Assembly (NCBI GenBank): GCA_016706545.1
Contig: JADJJK010000005.1
Location: forward strand, 202,098-266,097
Length of the DNA: 64,000 nucleotides
Direction: 5' to 3'
Source: Myxococcales bacterium
GTDB taxonomy: Bacteria; Myxococcota_A; Polyangia; Haliangiales; Haliangiaceae
The notes under the pieces: generated by a model
Databases searched by the model: none
Told to the model about the DNA's origin: nothing
The model's input: the letters and a program-made list of their open reading frames with translations, nothing else
In this document: positions 1-9,696 of the stretch, piece by piece
Layout of the letters: every line of letters starts with the position of its first letter
Numbering within the stretch: the stretch's first letter is position 1
Translations under genes and position numbers: made by a program

Positions 1-189
1 GGCTGTGCGTCAACCGCGCCGCCCACGCACCCCGCCGCTACCATCAGCTCGATAGGCGCGGTTGTCCACAGCCCGCCACCGTCCATAGCCCCACCCACGC
101 CGTCCACTTGCTCTCTCCATGAATTGCATTCACATCTCATCTCATATTGCCATGCACTCATTAGATTGTTAATCTGTGCCGGCAATCAA

Positions 190-1122
190 ATGGCCATCTC
201 CTCGCGCCATCGCCAGCCCCGTGCCGCCTCCGCGCAGCTCACGCTCGAGTCCGCGCGCAAGCCCACCGGCCACGGCGGCTGGCGACCCGGGGCTGGCCGG
301 CCGCGCGGTCGCAAGACCGTGAGCCATGACGCCCGTGAGCGCTTCGCCGCCCGCCACCCGCTGCATGTCACCTTGCGCATCGCACCCGGCGTGCCGAGCC
401 TGCGCCGCGGCAAGGTCTGCGCCACCGTCCGCGCCGCGCTCACCGCGGGCGGACACAAGCCCACGTTCCGCGTCGTCGAGTTCAATGTGCTGAGCAACCA
501 CTTGCACCTCCTGGTCGAGGCGGAGGAGCCCGTCGCGCTCGCCCGCGGCATGCAGGGCCTCTCCGTCCGGCTCGCGCGCCGGATCAACCGCCTCCTTGGC
601 CGCACCGGCTCACTCTTCGCCTCGCGCTATCACGCCCGCGCCCTGCGCACCCCGCGCGAGGTCCGCAACGCCCTCCGGTACGTCTTGCTCAACGCCCGCC
701 ACCACGCCGCCGAGCGCGGCCGTCAGCTCGCTCGCGACTGGATCGACCCGTACTCCAGCGCGCCCTGGTTCGACGGGTTTCACTCATGCCCGCGCTCGCG
801 CGGGCATGAGTGTCTGGGTGAAGGGCACCCATGTCCCCCGCGCTCGCGCGGGCATGAGTGTCTGGGTGAAGGGCACCCATGTCCCCCGCGCTCGCGCGGG
901 CATGAGTGTTGGCTCGGCCCCCCGCGCCCGCGCCAGCATGACTGTCCGGGTGGTCTCGGCCCCCTGCGCTCGCGCGGGCATGCGTGTCCGCCTCCAGACT
1001 GGCTCGCCTTCCTGCAGCGCCAGCCTCGCCCCACCGCCACCGCGCGCACCTGGCTCCTGGCCACCGGCTGGCGCCACCACGGCCTGCTGCTGCCCACTGA
1101 CGTCCCGGGCCGCCCGAGCTAA
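190..1122 (+). CDS. Y1 (HUH) transposase, IS200/REP-associated (RAYT) type
   Basis: Predicted single-strand DNA transposase of the Y1 family, which cuts and joins DNA through a catalytic tyrosine with metal held by an HUH motif. The HUH motif NHLHLLVE lies near residues 103-110, and the probable nucleophile is the Tyr in SRYHARAL (about residue 147). An Arg/Gly-rich N-terminus with GWRPGAGRPRGR precedes it. I start at ATG 190; the longer frame back to 124 adds an unlike, AT-richer leader. About 310 aa. The C-terminus is odd: between SAPWFDGF and the tail ARTWLLATGWRHHG sit about 70 residues made of 16-residue repeats (RSRGHECLGEGHPCPP), encoded by palindromic DNA. The tail sequence recurs as a relic near 7.5 kb. 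Activity cannot be judged. The family assignment is firm, the RAYT subtype less so. Confidence 0.85.
   Translation: MAISSRHRQPRAASAQLTLESARKPTGHGGWRPGAGRPRGRKTVSHDARERFAARHPLHVTLRIAPGVPSLRRGKVCATVRAALTAGGHKPTFRVVEFNVLSNHLHLLVEAEEPVALARGMQGLSVRLARRINRLLGRTGSLFASRYHARALRTPREVRNALRYVLLNARHHAAERGRQLARDWIDPYSSAPWFDGFHSCPRSRGHECLGEGHPCPPRSRGHECLGEGHPCPPRSRGHECWLGPPRPRQHDCPGGLGPLRSRGHACPPPDWLAFLQRQPRPTATARTWLLATGWRHHGLLLPTDVPGRPS
781..975. repeat. REP-like palindromes in 48-bp tandem repeats inside the transposase gene
   Basis: The first unit, 781-812, is a perfect inverted repeat with 14-bp arms (CACTCATGCCCGCG and its complement) around a 4-base loop. The core CGCTCGCGCGGGCATGAG recurs exactly at 793, 841 and 889, a 48-bp period (16 codons), so the reading frame stays open. 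A degenerate copy follows to about 975. REP palindromes normally lie between genes and are the substrate of RAYT transposases. Here they lie within the transposase frame itself. Confidence 0.9.
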
Positions 1123-1245
1123 CGCGAGCTGACGCGCACCGCGCCCCTGCGCGCGGCTCAGCTTTCGCGGCGGCCGGGCACCAGCGGCTCGGCCAGCGCG
1201 CGCGCCTGGGCCTGCAGCCGCTCCTGCGCCGCCTCGTCGAGCCGG
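1035..1245. repeat. Copy A of a 211-bp duplicated segment (transposase 3' end plus RNA ligase 3' end)
   Basis: This stretch covers the last codons of the plus-strand transposase, the short intergenic gap and the last codons of the minus-strand RNA ligase. A clearly homologous, equally long stretch lies at 7479-7689 with scattered substitutions. Both copies carry the transposase tail ARTWLLA..GWR.HGLLLPTDVPG and the ligase tail AEPLVPGRR.S on the opposite strand. Confidence 0.9.
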
Positions 1246-2108
1246 TTCCATGCGTCCGGGAAGGTCAGGCTCAGATCCAGCGCAACGTCCAGCGCCACCT
1301 CGTCGAGGACAGCCGCGGTCGCCGTGCCCACCTTGGAGCGCGCGCTGGCCAGCCGCGCCGGGCTCACCAGCCGCTCCACCCAGCTCGCAAGCTCGGCCTC
1401 GCCCAGGTGCGCCGGCCGCCAGGCCTCGGCCTCGCCGAAGCGGTCGTCATCGAACTCGGGGATCTTGCGCTTGATCACCGGCCGGTCCTCGCCGGCGCAG
1501 CGCGCGTCCGGCTTGAGCACCAACCCCTCCGCGAAGTTGTCCGCCAGCGTCGGCAGCCCAAACCACGCCGGCACCCGCGTGGCGAACCGCACCTCCAGCC
1601 GCTCCAGCTCGGCGCGCGTCCGGCGCGCCACCAAGGGCGGCGCGCGCAGCCCAGCCGCTGATGTCAGCTCCTCCAGCTCCCGGTGCGCCAGCAGCTCGCC
1701 CGCGTCGTCCTCGGAGGTGGCCACCAGCGCATCGAACGCCACCCAGGCCAAAAGCGGCGTGTACCAGATGCCCGTCTGCACCGGCGACAGCCCCGGCACC
1801 GGCGCCACGTCCGGATGCGGATAGCCGCCGCCGATCAGCTCGCCATACAGCACCGTCGTGTGCGCCGCCGTCCCCGCCGCCACCGCGCGCGCCTGCTCCA
1901 TCAGCTCCTGCCCCAGCAGCTGCCAGCCAAAGAACGGCTCCTCCGCCTCCAGCCACGCCTTGCGCTTGCCCACCCGCACCTCCCCGCCGCTCACCGCCAC
2001 CACCAGCTGCGCGCCATGCAGCTTCTCCAGCGCCACCCACGGCCCACCCATCGCCCTGGGCGGCGCCGCCCGGTGCGTCGGGATCTTGGGGAACGTGCGG
2101 AAGCGCAT
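1158..2108 (-). CDS. RNA ligase domain protein (Rnl2-like nucleotidyltransferase)
   Basis: Predicted ATP-dependent polynucleotide ligase of the covalent nucleotidyltransferase superfamily; these seal RNA ends through a lysyl-AMP intermediate. The N-terminus MRFRTFPKIPTH is typical of the RNA-ligase family. Motif I is EKLHGA with the probable nucleophile Lys29. EGLVLKP (motif IV) and VIKRK (motif V) follow in the C-terminal half. I choose the ATG at 2108 because the family starts just before the FPKIP motif; about 316 aa. The gene is convergent with the transposase, 35 bp away. Its last codons are part of a duplicated segment. The substrate is unknown; RNA repair or a phage-related role are both possible. 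Confidence 0.8.
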   Translation of the reverse strand: MRFRTFPKIPTHRAAPPRAMGGPWVALEKLHGAQLVVAVSGGEVRVGKRKAWLEAEEPFFGWQLLGQELMEQARAVAAGTAAHTTVLYGELIGGGYPHPDVAPVPGLSPVQTGIWYTPLLAWVAFDALVATSEDDAGELLAHRELEELTSAAGLRAPPLVARRTRAELERLEVRFATRVPAWFGLPTLADNFAEGLVLKPDARCAGEDRPVIKRKIPEFDDDRFGEAEAWRPAHLGEAELASWVERLVSPARLASARSKVGTATAAVLDEVALDVALDLSLTFPDAWNRLDEAAQERLQAQARALAEPLVPGRRES

Positions 2109-2173
2109 GACGAGGAGCGAGAATAGCGTGGTTGGGATCAAGTCGCCCGCGCCGCACAGATGATGGCAGCGCT

Positions 2174-2731
2174 TCAGCCCACAGTTTGTGCAACCATCGA
2201 GAGGTACTCGCGCATGCGCGTCTTGATGAGGTACTTCTCAGCGATCGCGCCACCAAGGGTGGGAAGCGGGGCGAACCCGTAGCACTCATCCTTGCTGAGA
2301 TCTCCGAGGCGATCGCGCGCGATATTGAAGATTCGTTCTCGCAAGACTGTATGTCTGAAATCCTTGTCGCCGAGACCATAAAAAAATAGTTCGACATCAC
2401 CAGGGAATGAATGAAGCTTTCCACCGTACACGCTGAGCCAGTGGAACTGGTCCTGCTGCCAGATGCAGACATTGCCAAACGCAGTCCGTAGAACCTCGAT
2501 GCAGGAGCTATCCAGGCCTGGCCAGTCACCATCACTCAGGACCGGCTCATCGGGTGGAGGCATCCACAGAATGCCGCTGCCAAAGCTCCCGAACCCAACT
2601 TGGCGCCACTCCGAGACAAGCGCGACTGGTACCTTGTCAGCGAACGAAGCGAAGCGCGTCGCGTCATAGGGCTCGCGATCGCCGTCCGGAGGGAACGCTT
2701 CGTGGAAAGACTCAAATTCCGCTACGACCAT
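2174..2731 (-). CDS. Immunity protein, GAD-like plus DUF1851 (Tdi1 type)
   Basis: A 185-aa protein with an N-terminal GAD-like region (about residues 1-105) and a C-terminal block, CYGFAPLPTLGG followed by KTRMREYLSMVAQ, characteristic of DUF1851. This architecture is that of the Agrobacterium Tdi1 immunity protein, which neutralises a type VI DNase. Its ATG lies 3 bp after the stop of the large toxin gene, so the two are almost certainly co-translated and form a toxin/immunity pair. Base composition is clearly lower in GC than the neighbours, as is the 3' end of the toxin gene. That fits joint horizontal exchange of toxin tip and immunity gene. The match to Tdi1 is by recalled motif, and the cognate toxin activity is not identified. 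Confidence 0.75.
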   Translation of the reverse strand: MVVAEFESFHEAFPPDGDREPYDATRFASFADKVPVALVSEWRQVGFGSFGSGILWMPPPDEPVLSDGDWPGLDSSCIEVLRTAFGNVCIWQQDQFHWLSVYGGKLHSFPGDVELFFYGLGDKDFRHTVLRERIFNIARDRLGDLSKDECYGFAPLPTLGGAIAEKYLIKTRMREYLSMVAQTVG

Positions 2732-2734
2732 GTC

Positions 2735-5700
2735 TTACCTGTCTTCCATCAGTAGCTTAACATTCAGACGAAGCTTGTCCACCCTGTCGGTGGGCAACTT
2801 CGCCCTGGCTCCTGCGATGGCCTTACTCAACAAGGTATTGAGCGCCTTGGCTCGCCCGCCGCGTCCCCACTGGGCACCTATCGAGAAGTTCTCGCGCGAG
2901 CCTCCAAGCCCCGCCATCTTCGAACCACCGCCAGCTCCTTGATCTGCAGCGTGTAGGATGGACTTGCCGTACGCCTTGTTCTCATACTCGAGATTGTCAG
3001 ATTCGGATACCAGGGTTTTGTGTTTGAACGGGTAGGCACGGTCTCCTTCGTTTCGTTCGTATAGCTTTTCTACGAAGTCGGTTGCGTCTTTGGGAGATTT
3101 CCTCGGGTTGTTCTTGCGCCAAAGTGCGGCTGCTTCAGCTTTCAGCTTCTTTATTTCCATAGTTCGTTCTTCGGCCGCCTGCGATTCATCAGCGCGTCCC
3201 TCGGCCGCAGAGGCATCGTTCTCCGGGCCATAGTACCTCTCCCAGTTCGCCAGGTATTGCGCCACCGTCAGGTCGTTGAGCGCCTCCTGCTGGATGCCGA
3301 TCTGACGGCGCATCTCATCCTTGGTCATCGCGAGCTTCCTGCCAACCGCGGGCCTGTCCTTGACGATGAACGCACGGTCAAGGATCACCTCTTCAAGCCT
3401 TGACGTGTCGGCCTCGGCGCCGTCGTCCTTCTTGTCTGCCTGGATCTGGACCTTGTGCTCCGGGTTCATCGCCGCATCGACCAGCCACATCTGTCCTGAT
3501 CTCGTCGCCGTCAGCCTCGTGAACCCATACTTGGCCTTGAGCTCCGCCAGGTGCTGCGTGATCTCGTCCTTGGTCTCGGGGTCCTTCTCGGCGCGGCGCT
3601 GCAGCTGGCCCAGGGCCTCCATGCCCTCGTTCCAGCGCTTGGCCACCGCCGGGTCGGCCGGGGTCTGCTTCTTTTCTTCGGGGGTCTGGTTGCCCTGGTT
3701 GAGCTTGCCGCTGGGGCTGCCTGCGGTGACGGTGGCGTCCTTCGGCGTCTTGGGCTGAACTGCTGGGCGCGAATCGGTGGGCCTGCTCGGCTTCTGGCCG
3801 CTCCAGGTGCCGGGCTTGTCCTGCTTGCCGGCGTTGCCGCTGCGCGCGGGCAGGCGGTTGCTCATCATCGAGTCGACGAACTTGCTGGCGTCGAAGCTGG
3901 GCTTGGTGAGCTTGAAGTCCGGTAGCTTGCCGGAGCCGATGACGTAGTCGATGTCGGCGCCGATGCCGAACTGGGCCGGCACCGGGTACTCGAGCGAGCC
4001 CAGGGGCCAGCGCCACATCTTGCTCGGCGCAGGCGACCACCACGGGCTATCGAGCTGGATGAAGAGGTTGCCGCCGAGCGAGAGCACGGGCTGCGCGGCC
4101 ATCTCCAGGTGGCCTTGCAGGTAGTACTCGCCCTTCTTGCCGGCGCTGGGCGCGGCGGTCTCGCGATAGCCCAGGGTGGTGCGGGCCTCGGCGTAGCCCT
4201 TGACGCCGGCCTTGCCGAGGACCTCGGCGCCGAAGTTGATGGAGTGGCCCAGGAGGGTGAGCCCGGCATAGCCCTTGACGCTGAGCTGCAGGCCGGCGTC
4301 GGCCTGGGCGCGCAGGGTGCCGGTGATGGAGAACTTGTTGAGGACCTTCGGATCGGTGGAGTAGATGCCGTCGAGGGCCATGTCGGTCAGGACGATGGGA
4401 CCCAGGCCGGCGGAGGCGGACAGGCCGACGCCGACGCCGACGTGGATGTCGGCCACGTACGGGATGCCGTAGCCGGCCTGCAGGCGCACCTCGGGCAGGA
4501 TGGGCTGGTTGATGCCCTTCTGCTTCATCAGCTCGATCTGCTTGGGCGGCGCGATCTTGCCGATGACGGTGAGGTGGCCCGACGGCCCGTACACGACCTT
4601 GGCGGTGCCGGTGAGCCAGTCGGTGAAGGCGAAGTTGAGGTTGCCGGTGCCGGCGAGGCCGCGCTTGCCCTTCGCGGCGGGCGCGGCCGGGGCGGCGCCC
4701 GCGCCGGCGGCGGGCAGCACGCTGTCCGGTGGCAGCTCGGCGTTCACCATGGCCTCGGCCTGCGCCGCGTCCGCCAGCATCACGCTGAGCTTTCCGGACA
4801 GCTTCTCGGACTGATAGCCAAGCTCACCGCGCACGGTGATGTCACCGTTGTCGTAGCGCGCGTTGACGTTGCCGGTGAAGTGCGGGCCCAGGTCCGTGCC
4901 GATGGCCGCGCTGCCGGAGATCTTGCCGTTGGCGTTGCGAGTGAAGCTGATCTCCGCCTCCTTGAGCCCCTTGGCGTGGATGGCGGCGCGGGCGGCGAAG
5001 GTGACCTTGTCGTTGGACAGCCCGAGCGAGAGCTGGCCGTTGACCCACCCGCCGAGGGTGAAGCCGACCTCGGCGCCGGTGCCGAAGGTGAGCACGCCGT
5101 TTTCGAACGAGTTGACCAGCGCGAGGCTGGGGATGGCGAAGCCGCGCAGGCCCAGCGCGGACAGATCCTGGCTCAGCGCGCTCTGCAGCGCGCCCGGATC
5201 CGCGCCGGTGGGACCGGCGGCGATGTAGCCGGTGACCACGTTGTCCTGGCCAGCGCCGATGCGCACGCGCAGCATGGGCGCGATGGCGCCGGCGCGCACG
5301 AACAGCGGGTGCGAGAGCGGCACCAGCTGCGGCTTGTCCTCGACGGTGACGTAGCGACCCTCGACCTTCTTGACCAGGATCACCGCGGGCTTGGTGAGCT
5401 TGGGCAGGGCCACCTTGACCGCGGCGCCAGCCTCTCCGGCCTTGTCGATGTGCGCGGCGACGTTGCTGGGCGGCGCGAAGGTGCCGGTGAGGGTGACCAC
5501 GGTCGGCAGCGCGGCAGCCGGGCCGCTGCCGCCGCCAGGCGCTGCGGCGGGCGCGGCGGCACGGCGGGCGATGGCCGTGGCGCTGGCGCTGGTGGTCGCG
5601 GCGGCGGGCTCGGCCCCCGAGGTCATCGACGCGCCGGCCCACGTTGGCATGTCCACTGCGCGCCGGTACGGTGCAGGCGGTTGATCGAGCGTGGTGTCCC

Positions 5701-6778
5701 ACGTCGCCGCGGCGCGGCGCCTGCGCTCCTCGAGCTGCGCCGGCGCTGGCTCCGGGCCGCCGGCCCAGCTGGGGGCCGCGCGCGGGCGCGGGGCCTCGGC
5801 GGCGCGGGCCTCGGCCTCGGCGCTGCTGGACGGCGAGAGCAGCTCGGCGCGGCTGCCGGCGGTCAGCTCGCCGCGCGCGTGCTGCACGACGTGCGTGAGC
5901 TCGTGGCGCAGCAGACGGCTTCCGTCGTCGGTGTCCGGGGCGAACTGACCGGCGCCGAAGTAGATGTGATGTCCCAGCGTGAAGGCCTCGGCGCCGATGG
6001 CGGCGTAGGCCTCGGCGGCCTCGGCGCCCAGGTGGACGCGGACATGCGCGAACGCGTGGCCCAGCTCGGCCTGCATGCGCGCGGCCAGCTCGGCCGATAG
6101 CGGCACGCCGTCGCCGGAGCGCTGGACCAGGGCGAGCACGTCCTCGAGATGCTCGGGGTCGCGCGCGGACGCGGCTCCACGCGCGGCGAGCCGCATCGCG
6201 GGGGCCACCGCAGGCGCGGGGCGGGTTCGCCCGCCGTGCCAGGGCTGCGCTGACGCCATCGGCTCGACGGCTTCGCCGATGCTCGCCGAACTCGGCGTCG
6301 GTGGCGGCGTGCGCGGCGCGCGCTGCAACGCGACGAGCAACTCGCGGCGCTGGCGCGTCGAGGTCTGGGCATCGCTGAGCGACGCCTGGATCGTCGACGG
6401 GATCTCCGTCCAGCCGCGGTCGGCGGTCAGCAGCCAGCGCGCGTAGCGCAGCGCCGCGGGCGCTGGCAACCGTGGCTGCTCGGCGGCGCGCGCCAGCTCC
6501 ACCTCCAGCAACGTGCGTCGCCCGGGCGCCTCGCTGGCGGGCGCGAGCGCTCCGGTCAGCGCGCGCGGCTCGATGAAGCCCACCAGCGCGGCCAGCTCAT
6601 CCGCGCTGGCGGGGTCGTCGAGTTCGCCCCCTCGCAGCGGGGTCAGCTCGTCGAGCGCGGTGGTTTTTCCAGCAGCGGCGCGCCGAAGCCTCGCGGCCTC
6701 TTTTGATCGGGAGTCCCCGGACTCCTGATCATCACGCAGCTGCCAATCCAAAGACGCAGGCCCTCGCCTCTCCTTCAC
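2735..6778 (-). CDS. Large DUF4157 polymorphic toxin (eCIS-associated type)
   Basis: About 1347 aa with a DUF4157 (eCIS core) domain near residues 225-303. Its HExxH zinc motif is RHELTHVVQHARGE, preceded by the family hallmark VRVHLG...A.AYAAIGAEAFTLGHHIYFG. This domain marks effectors carried by extracellular contractile injection systems and related polymorphic toxins, and may self-process. A long Ala/Pro linker leads to a Gly-rich beta-repeat region (roughly residues 430-1020), then a charged linker and an unrecognised C-terminal domain (last 130 residues or so). I choose GTG 6778 because the upstream frame runs into AT-rich DNA coding an unlikely leader. The 3' 500 bp is visibly poorer in GC than the rest (30 of 60 bases G/C at 3001-3060 against 53 of 60 at 4681-4740), suggesting an exchanged toxin tip. 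The toxic activity is unknown. Confidence 0.8.
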   Translation of the reverse strand: MKERRGPASLDWQLRDDQESGDSRSKEAARLRRAAAGKTTALDELTPLRGGELDDPASADELAALVGFIEPRALTGALAPASEAPGRRTLLEVELARAAEQPRLPAPAALRYARWLLTADRGWTEIPSTIQASLSDAQTSTRQRRELLVALQRAPRTPPPTPSSASIGEAVEPMASAQPWHGGRTRPAPAVAPAMRLAARGAASARDPEHLEDVLALVQRSGDGVPLSAELAARMQAELGHAFAHVRVHLGAEAAEAYAAIGAEAFTLGHHIYFGAGQFAPDTDDGSRLLRHELTHVVQHARGELTAGSRAELLSPSSSAEAEARAAEAPRPRAAPSWAGGPEPAPAQLEERRRRAAATWDTTLDQPPAPYRRAVDMPTWAGASMTSGAEPAAATTSASATAIARRAAAPAAAPGGGSGPAAALPTVVTLTGTFAPPSNVAAHIDKAGEAGAAVKVALPKLTKPAVILVKKVEGRYVTVEDKPQLVPLSHPLFVRAGAIAPMLRVRIGAGQDNVVTGYIAAGPTGADPGALQSALSQDLSALGLRGFAIPSLALVNSFENGVLTFGTGAEVGFTLGGWVNGQLSLGLSNDKVTFAARAAIHAKGLKEAEISFTRNANGKISGSAAIGTDLGPHFTGNVNARYDNGDITVRGELGYQSEKLSGKLSVMLADAAQAEAMVNAELPPDSVLPAAGAGAAPAAPAAKGKRGLAGTGNLNFAFTDWLTGTAKVVYGPSGHLTVIGKIAPPKQIELMKQKGINQPILPEVRLQAGYGIPYVADIHVGVGVGLSASAGLGPIVLTDMALDGIYSTDPKVLNKFSITGTLRAQADAGLQLSVKGYAGLTLLGHSINFGAEVLGKAGVKGYAEARTTLGYRETAAPSAGKKGEYYLQGHLEMAAQPVLSLGGNLFIQLDSPWWSPAPSKMWRWPLGSLEYPVPAQFGIGADIDYVIGSGKLPDFKLTKPSFDASKFVDSMMSNRLPARSGNAGKQDKPGTWSGQKPSRPTDSRPAVQPKTPKDATVTAGSPSGKLNQGNQTPEEKKQTPADPAVAKRWNEGMEALGQLQRRAEKDPETKDEITQHLAELKAKYGFTRLTATRSGQMWLVDAAMNPEHKVQIQADKKDDGAEADTSRLEEVILDRAFIVKDRPAVGRKLAMTKDEMRRQIGIQQEALNDLTVAQYLANWERYYGPENDASAAEGRADESQAAEERTMEIKKLKAEAAALWRKNNPRKSPKDATDFVEKLYERNEGDRAYPFKHKTLVSESDNLEYENKAYGKSILHAADQGAGGGSKMAGLGGSRENFSIGAQWGRGGRAKALNTLLSKAIAGARAKLPTDRVDKLRLNVKLLMEDR

Positions 6779-6941
6779 GTGCGCATCGTAGGAGTGGCCA
6801 GCAATCCGTACGAAACAAAAAAAAAGGAAAAAGTATTTGCGGGGAGAGACACTCTGGCCGCGTACACCGATGCTGTAGCTCATCATCGTCTACTGCACGC
6901 GGACTGCCGCCCTCGTGTACAGCAATGTGAGTACAGCTCCG

Positions 6942-7478
6942 CTAGAGCCCGCCTTCTTTGGGAACCCAGATGGCCCCCTCTGACTCCATCACGGCCGGGT
7001 CGCGCGCGAGGACGTCCGGCGCCAGTGCCGGACGGCACGCGCCCTCGGCGTACAAGATCGCCGTACATAGCGCGACGAATGCGTCGGCCACGTAGTGGTC
7101 GGGCGCCTTGGCGCTGCCCGAGCTGTAGCGCCCGGCGACGGCGCGGAGCCGGGGAACGACGTCGAGCGTGATGCCCGCGAGCGCGCAGGCCTTGATGCCG
7201 CGGTGCACCGCCTCGTCGGGGAGGGACTTGTAGCCGGACAACTTCATCGCGCGCAGCGTGGCGCTGAAGGGTAGACCTCGATCACCTCGCTGTCGCCGCG
7301 TCCGCCCGGGAACGGCGGCACCTGGTACCGGTGCGACTCCCAGAGCCTCGCGAGCAGCGCGTTGCCCAGGAGCGTCATCTGGAACATCGCCTGGAAGTGA
7401 TCTTTCAGCGGCGGCTGGCCGCCGGCGGCAACGTCGGTGGCACGCTTCGTCCACAGCCGCGCGCGCTCGGCGGGGGCT
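6942..7478 (-). pseudogene. DUF429 family fragment, 5'-truncated and frameshifted
   Basis: On the minus strand the sequence reads LWTKRATDVAAGG...GNALLARLWES...SEVIEVYP. After a one-base shift near 7268 it continues SATLRAMKLSGYKS...DHYVADAFVALCTAILYAEG...SEGAIWVPK to a stop at 6942. These blocks resemble the C-terminal half of DUF429 proteins (predicted RNase H-fold nucleases), including the late Asp-containing helix DAFVAL. The N-terminal half is missing: the frame runs straight into the 211-bp duplicated relic at 7479. Truncation plus frameshift make this a dead gene. A sequencing error could explain the frameshift but not the missing half. Confidence 0.65.
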
Positions 7479-7689
7479 CGCCACCGCGCGCACCTGGCTC
7501 CTGGCCATCGGCTGGCGCCGCCACGGCCTGCTGCTGCCCACTGACGTCCCGGGTAGCCCACCGACGTTACGCCAAGCTGACCTGCACCGCGCACTCGCGG
7601 CTCAGCTATCGCGGCGGCCGGGCACCAGCGGCTCGGCCAGCGAGCGCGCCTGGGCCTGCAGCCGCTCCTGCGCTGCCTCGTCGAGCCGG
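7479..7689. repeat. Copy B of the 211-bp duplicated segment (relic)
   Basis: A diverged copy of 1035-1245. It carries the terminal codons of the Y1 transposase (plus strand) and of the RNA ligase (minus strand) without either gene body. It sits between the end of the alpha/beta hydrolase and the truncated DUF429 gene, so it marks a past insertion and deletion event. The equal length and the preserved ligase tail show that the whole junction was copied, not just a terminal palindrome. Confidence 0.88.
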
Positions 7690-7724
7690 GGTCGTGAATG
7701 CTATTTCGACGGAGCCCGCGGGCC

Positions 7725-8651
7725 TCAAGGTCGCGCGTCCGTCGGCAGGCGGAGGTGGTGCGCGGTGAGCCATCGCAGCGTCTGACTGGCGACTTCCCCG
7801 GGAGCCTCCAGGTGCAGAAGTGGCCGACGTCGGGCAAGCGCACTTGCTCGAGCGGCGCCGCGAACCAGGCGCGCTGGTGCGCTGCAGAGGCCGGCGCGAT
7901 GCAGCCATCCTGCTCGCCGTGGAGCTGCAGGGTGGGGACGTGGATGCTCCAGCGGCGCAGCTCGGCGTGGCGACGGCGCAGGTCGGGCAGGTGGAGGAGC
8001 GCGCGGTAGGGGGCAAGTGGCGCAGGCCAGCTCGCGGCCAGGCAGGCGTGCAAGGCCGCGGCGTCGTCGTCGGGCAGGCGAAAGCCAGGTGACCAGCGGC
8101 GCCACAGCCAGTCCAGCAAGGCGAAGTCTGCGCGCCGCGCCAGCGCGTCTGCGGCGCTGAGCTGGAACAGCAGCATGTAGAAGCTTCGCAGGAGCTGCCG
8201 GCTGGTGACGAGCTGGCGCAAGAAGGTGAGCGGCGCCGGCACGGACAAGGTCACGGCGCAGGAGATTCGCTCGGGCGCGCTGGCGCACGCGGCGTACGTG
8301 ATCATCGCGCCCCAGTCGTGGCCAACGAGGGCGGCTGGCCGGCCCGGGGACACCACGGCCAAGAGGGCCAAGGCGTCGTCGCGCAGGCGCTCCAGCGCGA
8401 ATGGACCGCGCCGCGTGCTGGGCGCGTAGCCGCGCAGGTACGGCACCACGCAGTGATATCCGGCGCCCGCCAGCGTACGCGCCAGCGCGGCGAAGCTCGG
8501 CGGATGATCCGGAAAGCCGTGCAAGATCATCACCACGGGGCGCGGCGGCTCGCCGGGCGCTGGCTCGCCAGCCTGAAGGGCCGCCAGCGGCTCGCCCTCG
8601 AGGTGCCAGGTGGTCAGCGGCAGCGGCTCGGCAGCGGCGCGGCCGCGTCGC

Positions 8652-8662
<11 letters not shown>
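7725..8662 (-). pseudogene. Alpha/beta hydrolase with C-terminal frameshift
   Basis: An alpha/beta-hydrolase fold enzyme related to epoxide hydrolases and haloalkane dehalogenases. The sequence shows the oxyanion region HGFPD, nucleophile elbow GHDWGA, acid HGEQDG and base DVGHF. Just after that His (about 7817) the frame shifts. The natural C-terminus, LHLEAPGEVASQTLRWLTAHH to a stop at 7725, is in another frame, so one base has been lost. The unshifted frame instead runs on into unrelated sequence down to 7244. The triad is retained but the last 30 or so residues are replaced. The TTG start at 8662 overlaps the end of gshB by 11 bp, which fits translational coupling. Decay or a base-calling error are both possible; a similar shift 550 bp away favours decay. 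Confidence 0.7.
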
Positions 8663-9608
<946 letters not shown>

Positions 9609-9696
9609 GTCCTTGGCCTAGCCCGGTTGGCGCCAGCGTGCAAGGTGTGCAGCGTGCGCAAGGGGCGGCAGGGCACGCATCAAGCGGCGCGGGCTG

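Noticed and set aside
4109..6100. Long plus-strand open frame (663 codons) opposite the DUF4157 toxin
   Set aside because: It is antisense to a gene with clear domains. Its translation is Gly/Ala/Val-rich shadow sequence typical of high-GC codon bias, with no motif.
7244..7724. Extension of the alpha/beta hydrolase frame to 7244 as a genuine 472-aa protein
   Set aside because: The family C-terminus continues in another frame ending at 7725. The extension reads through the ligase/transposase relic and the DUF429 remnant.
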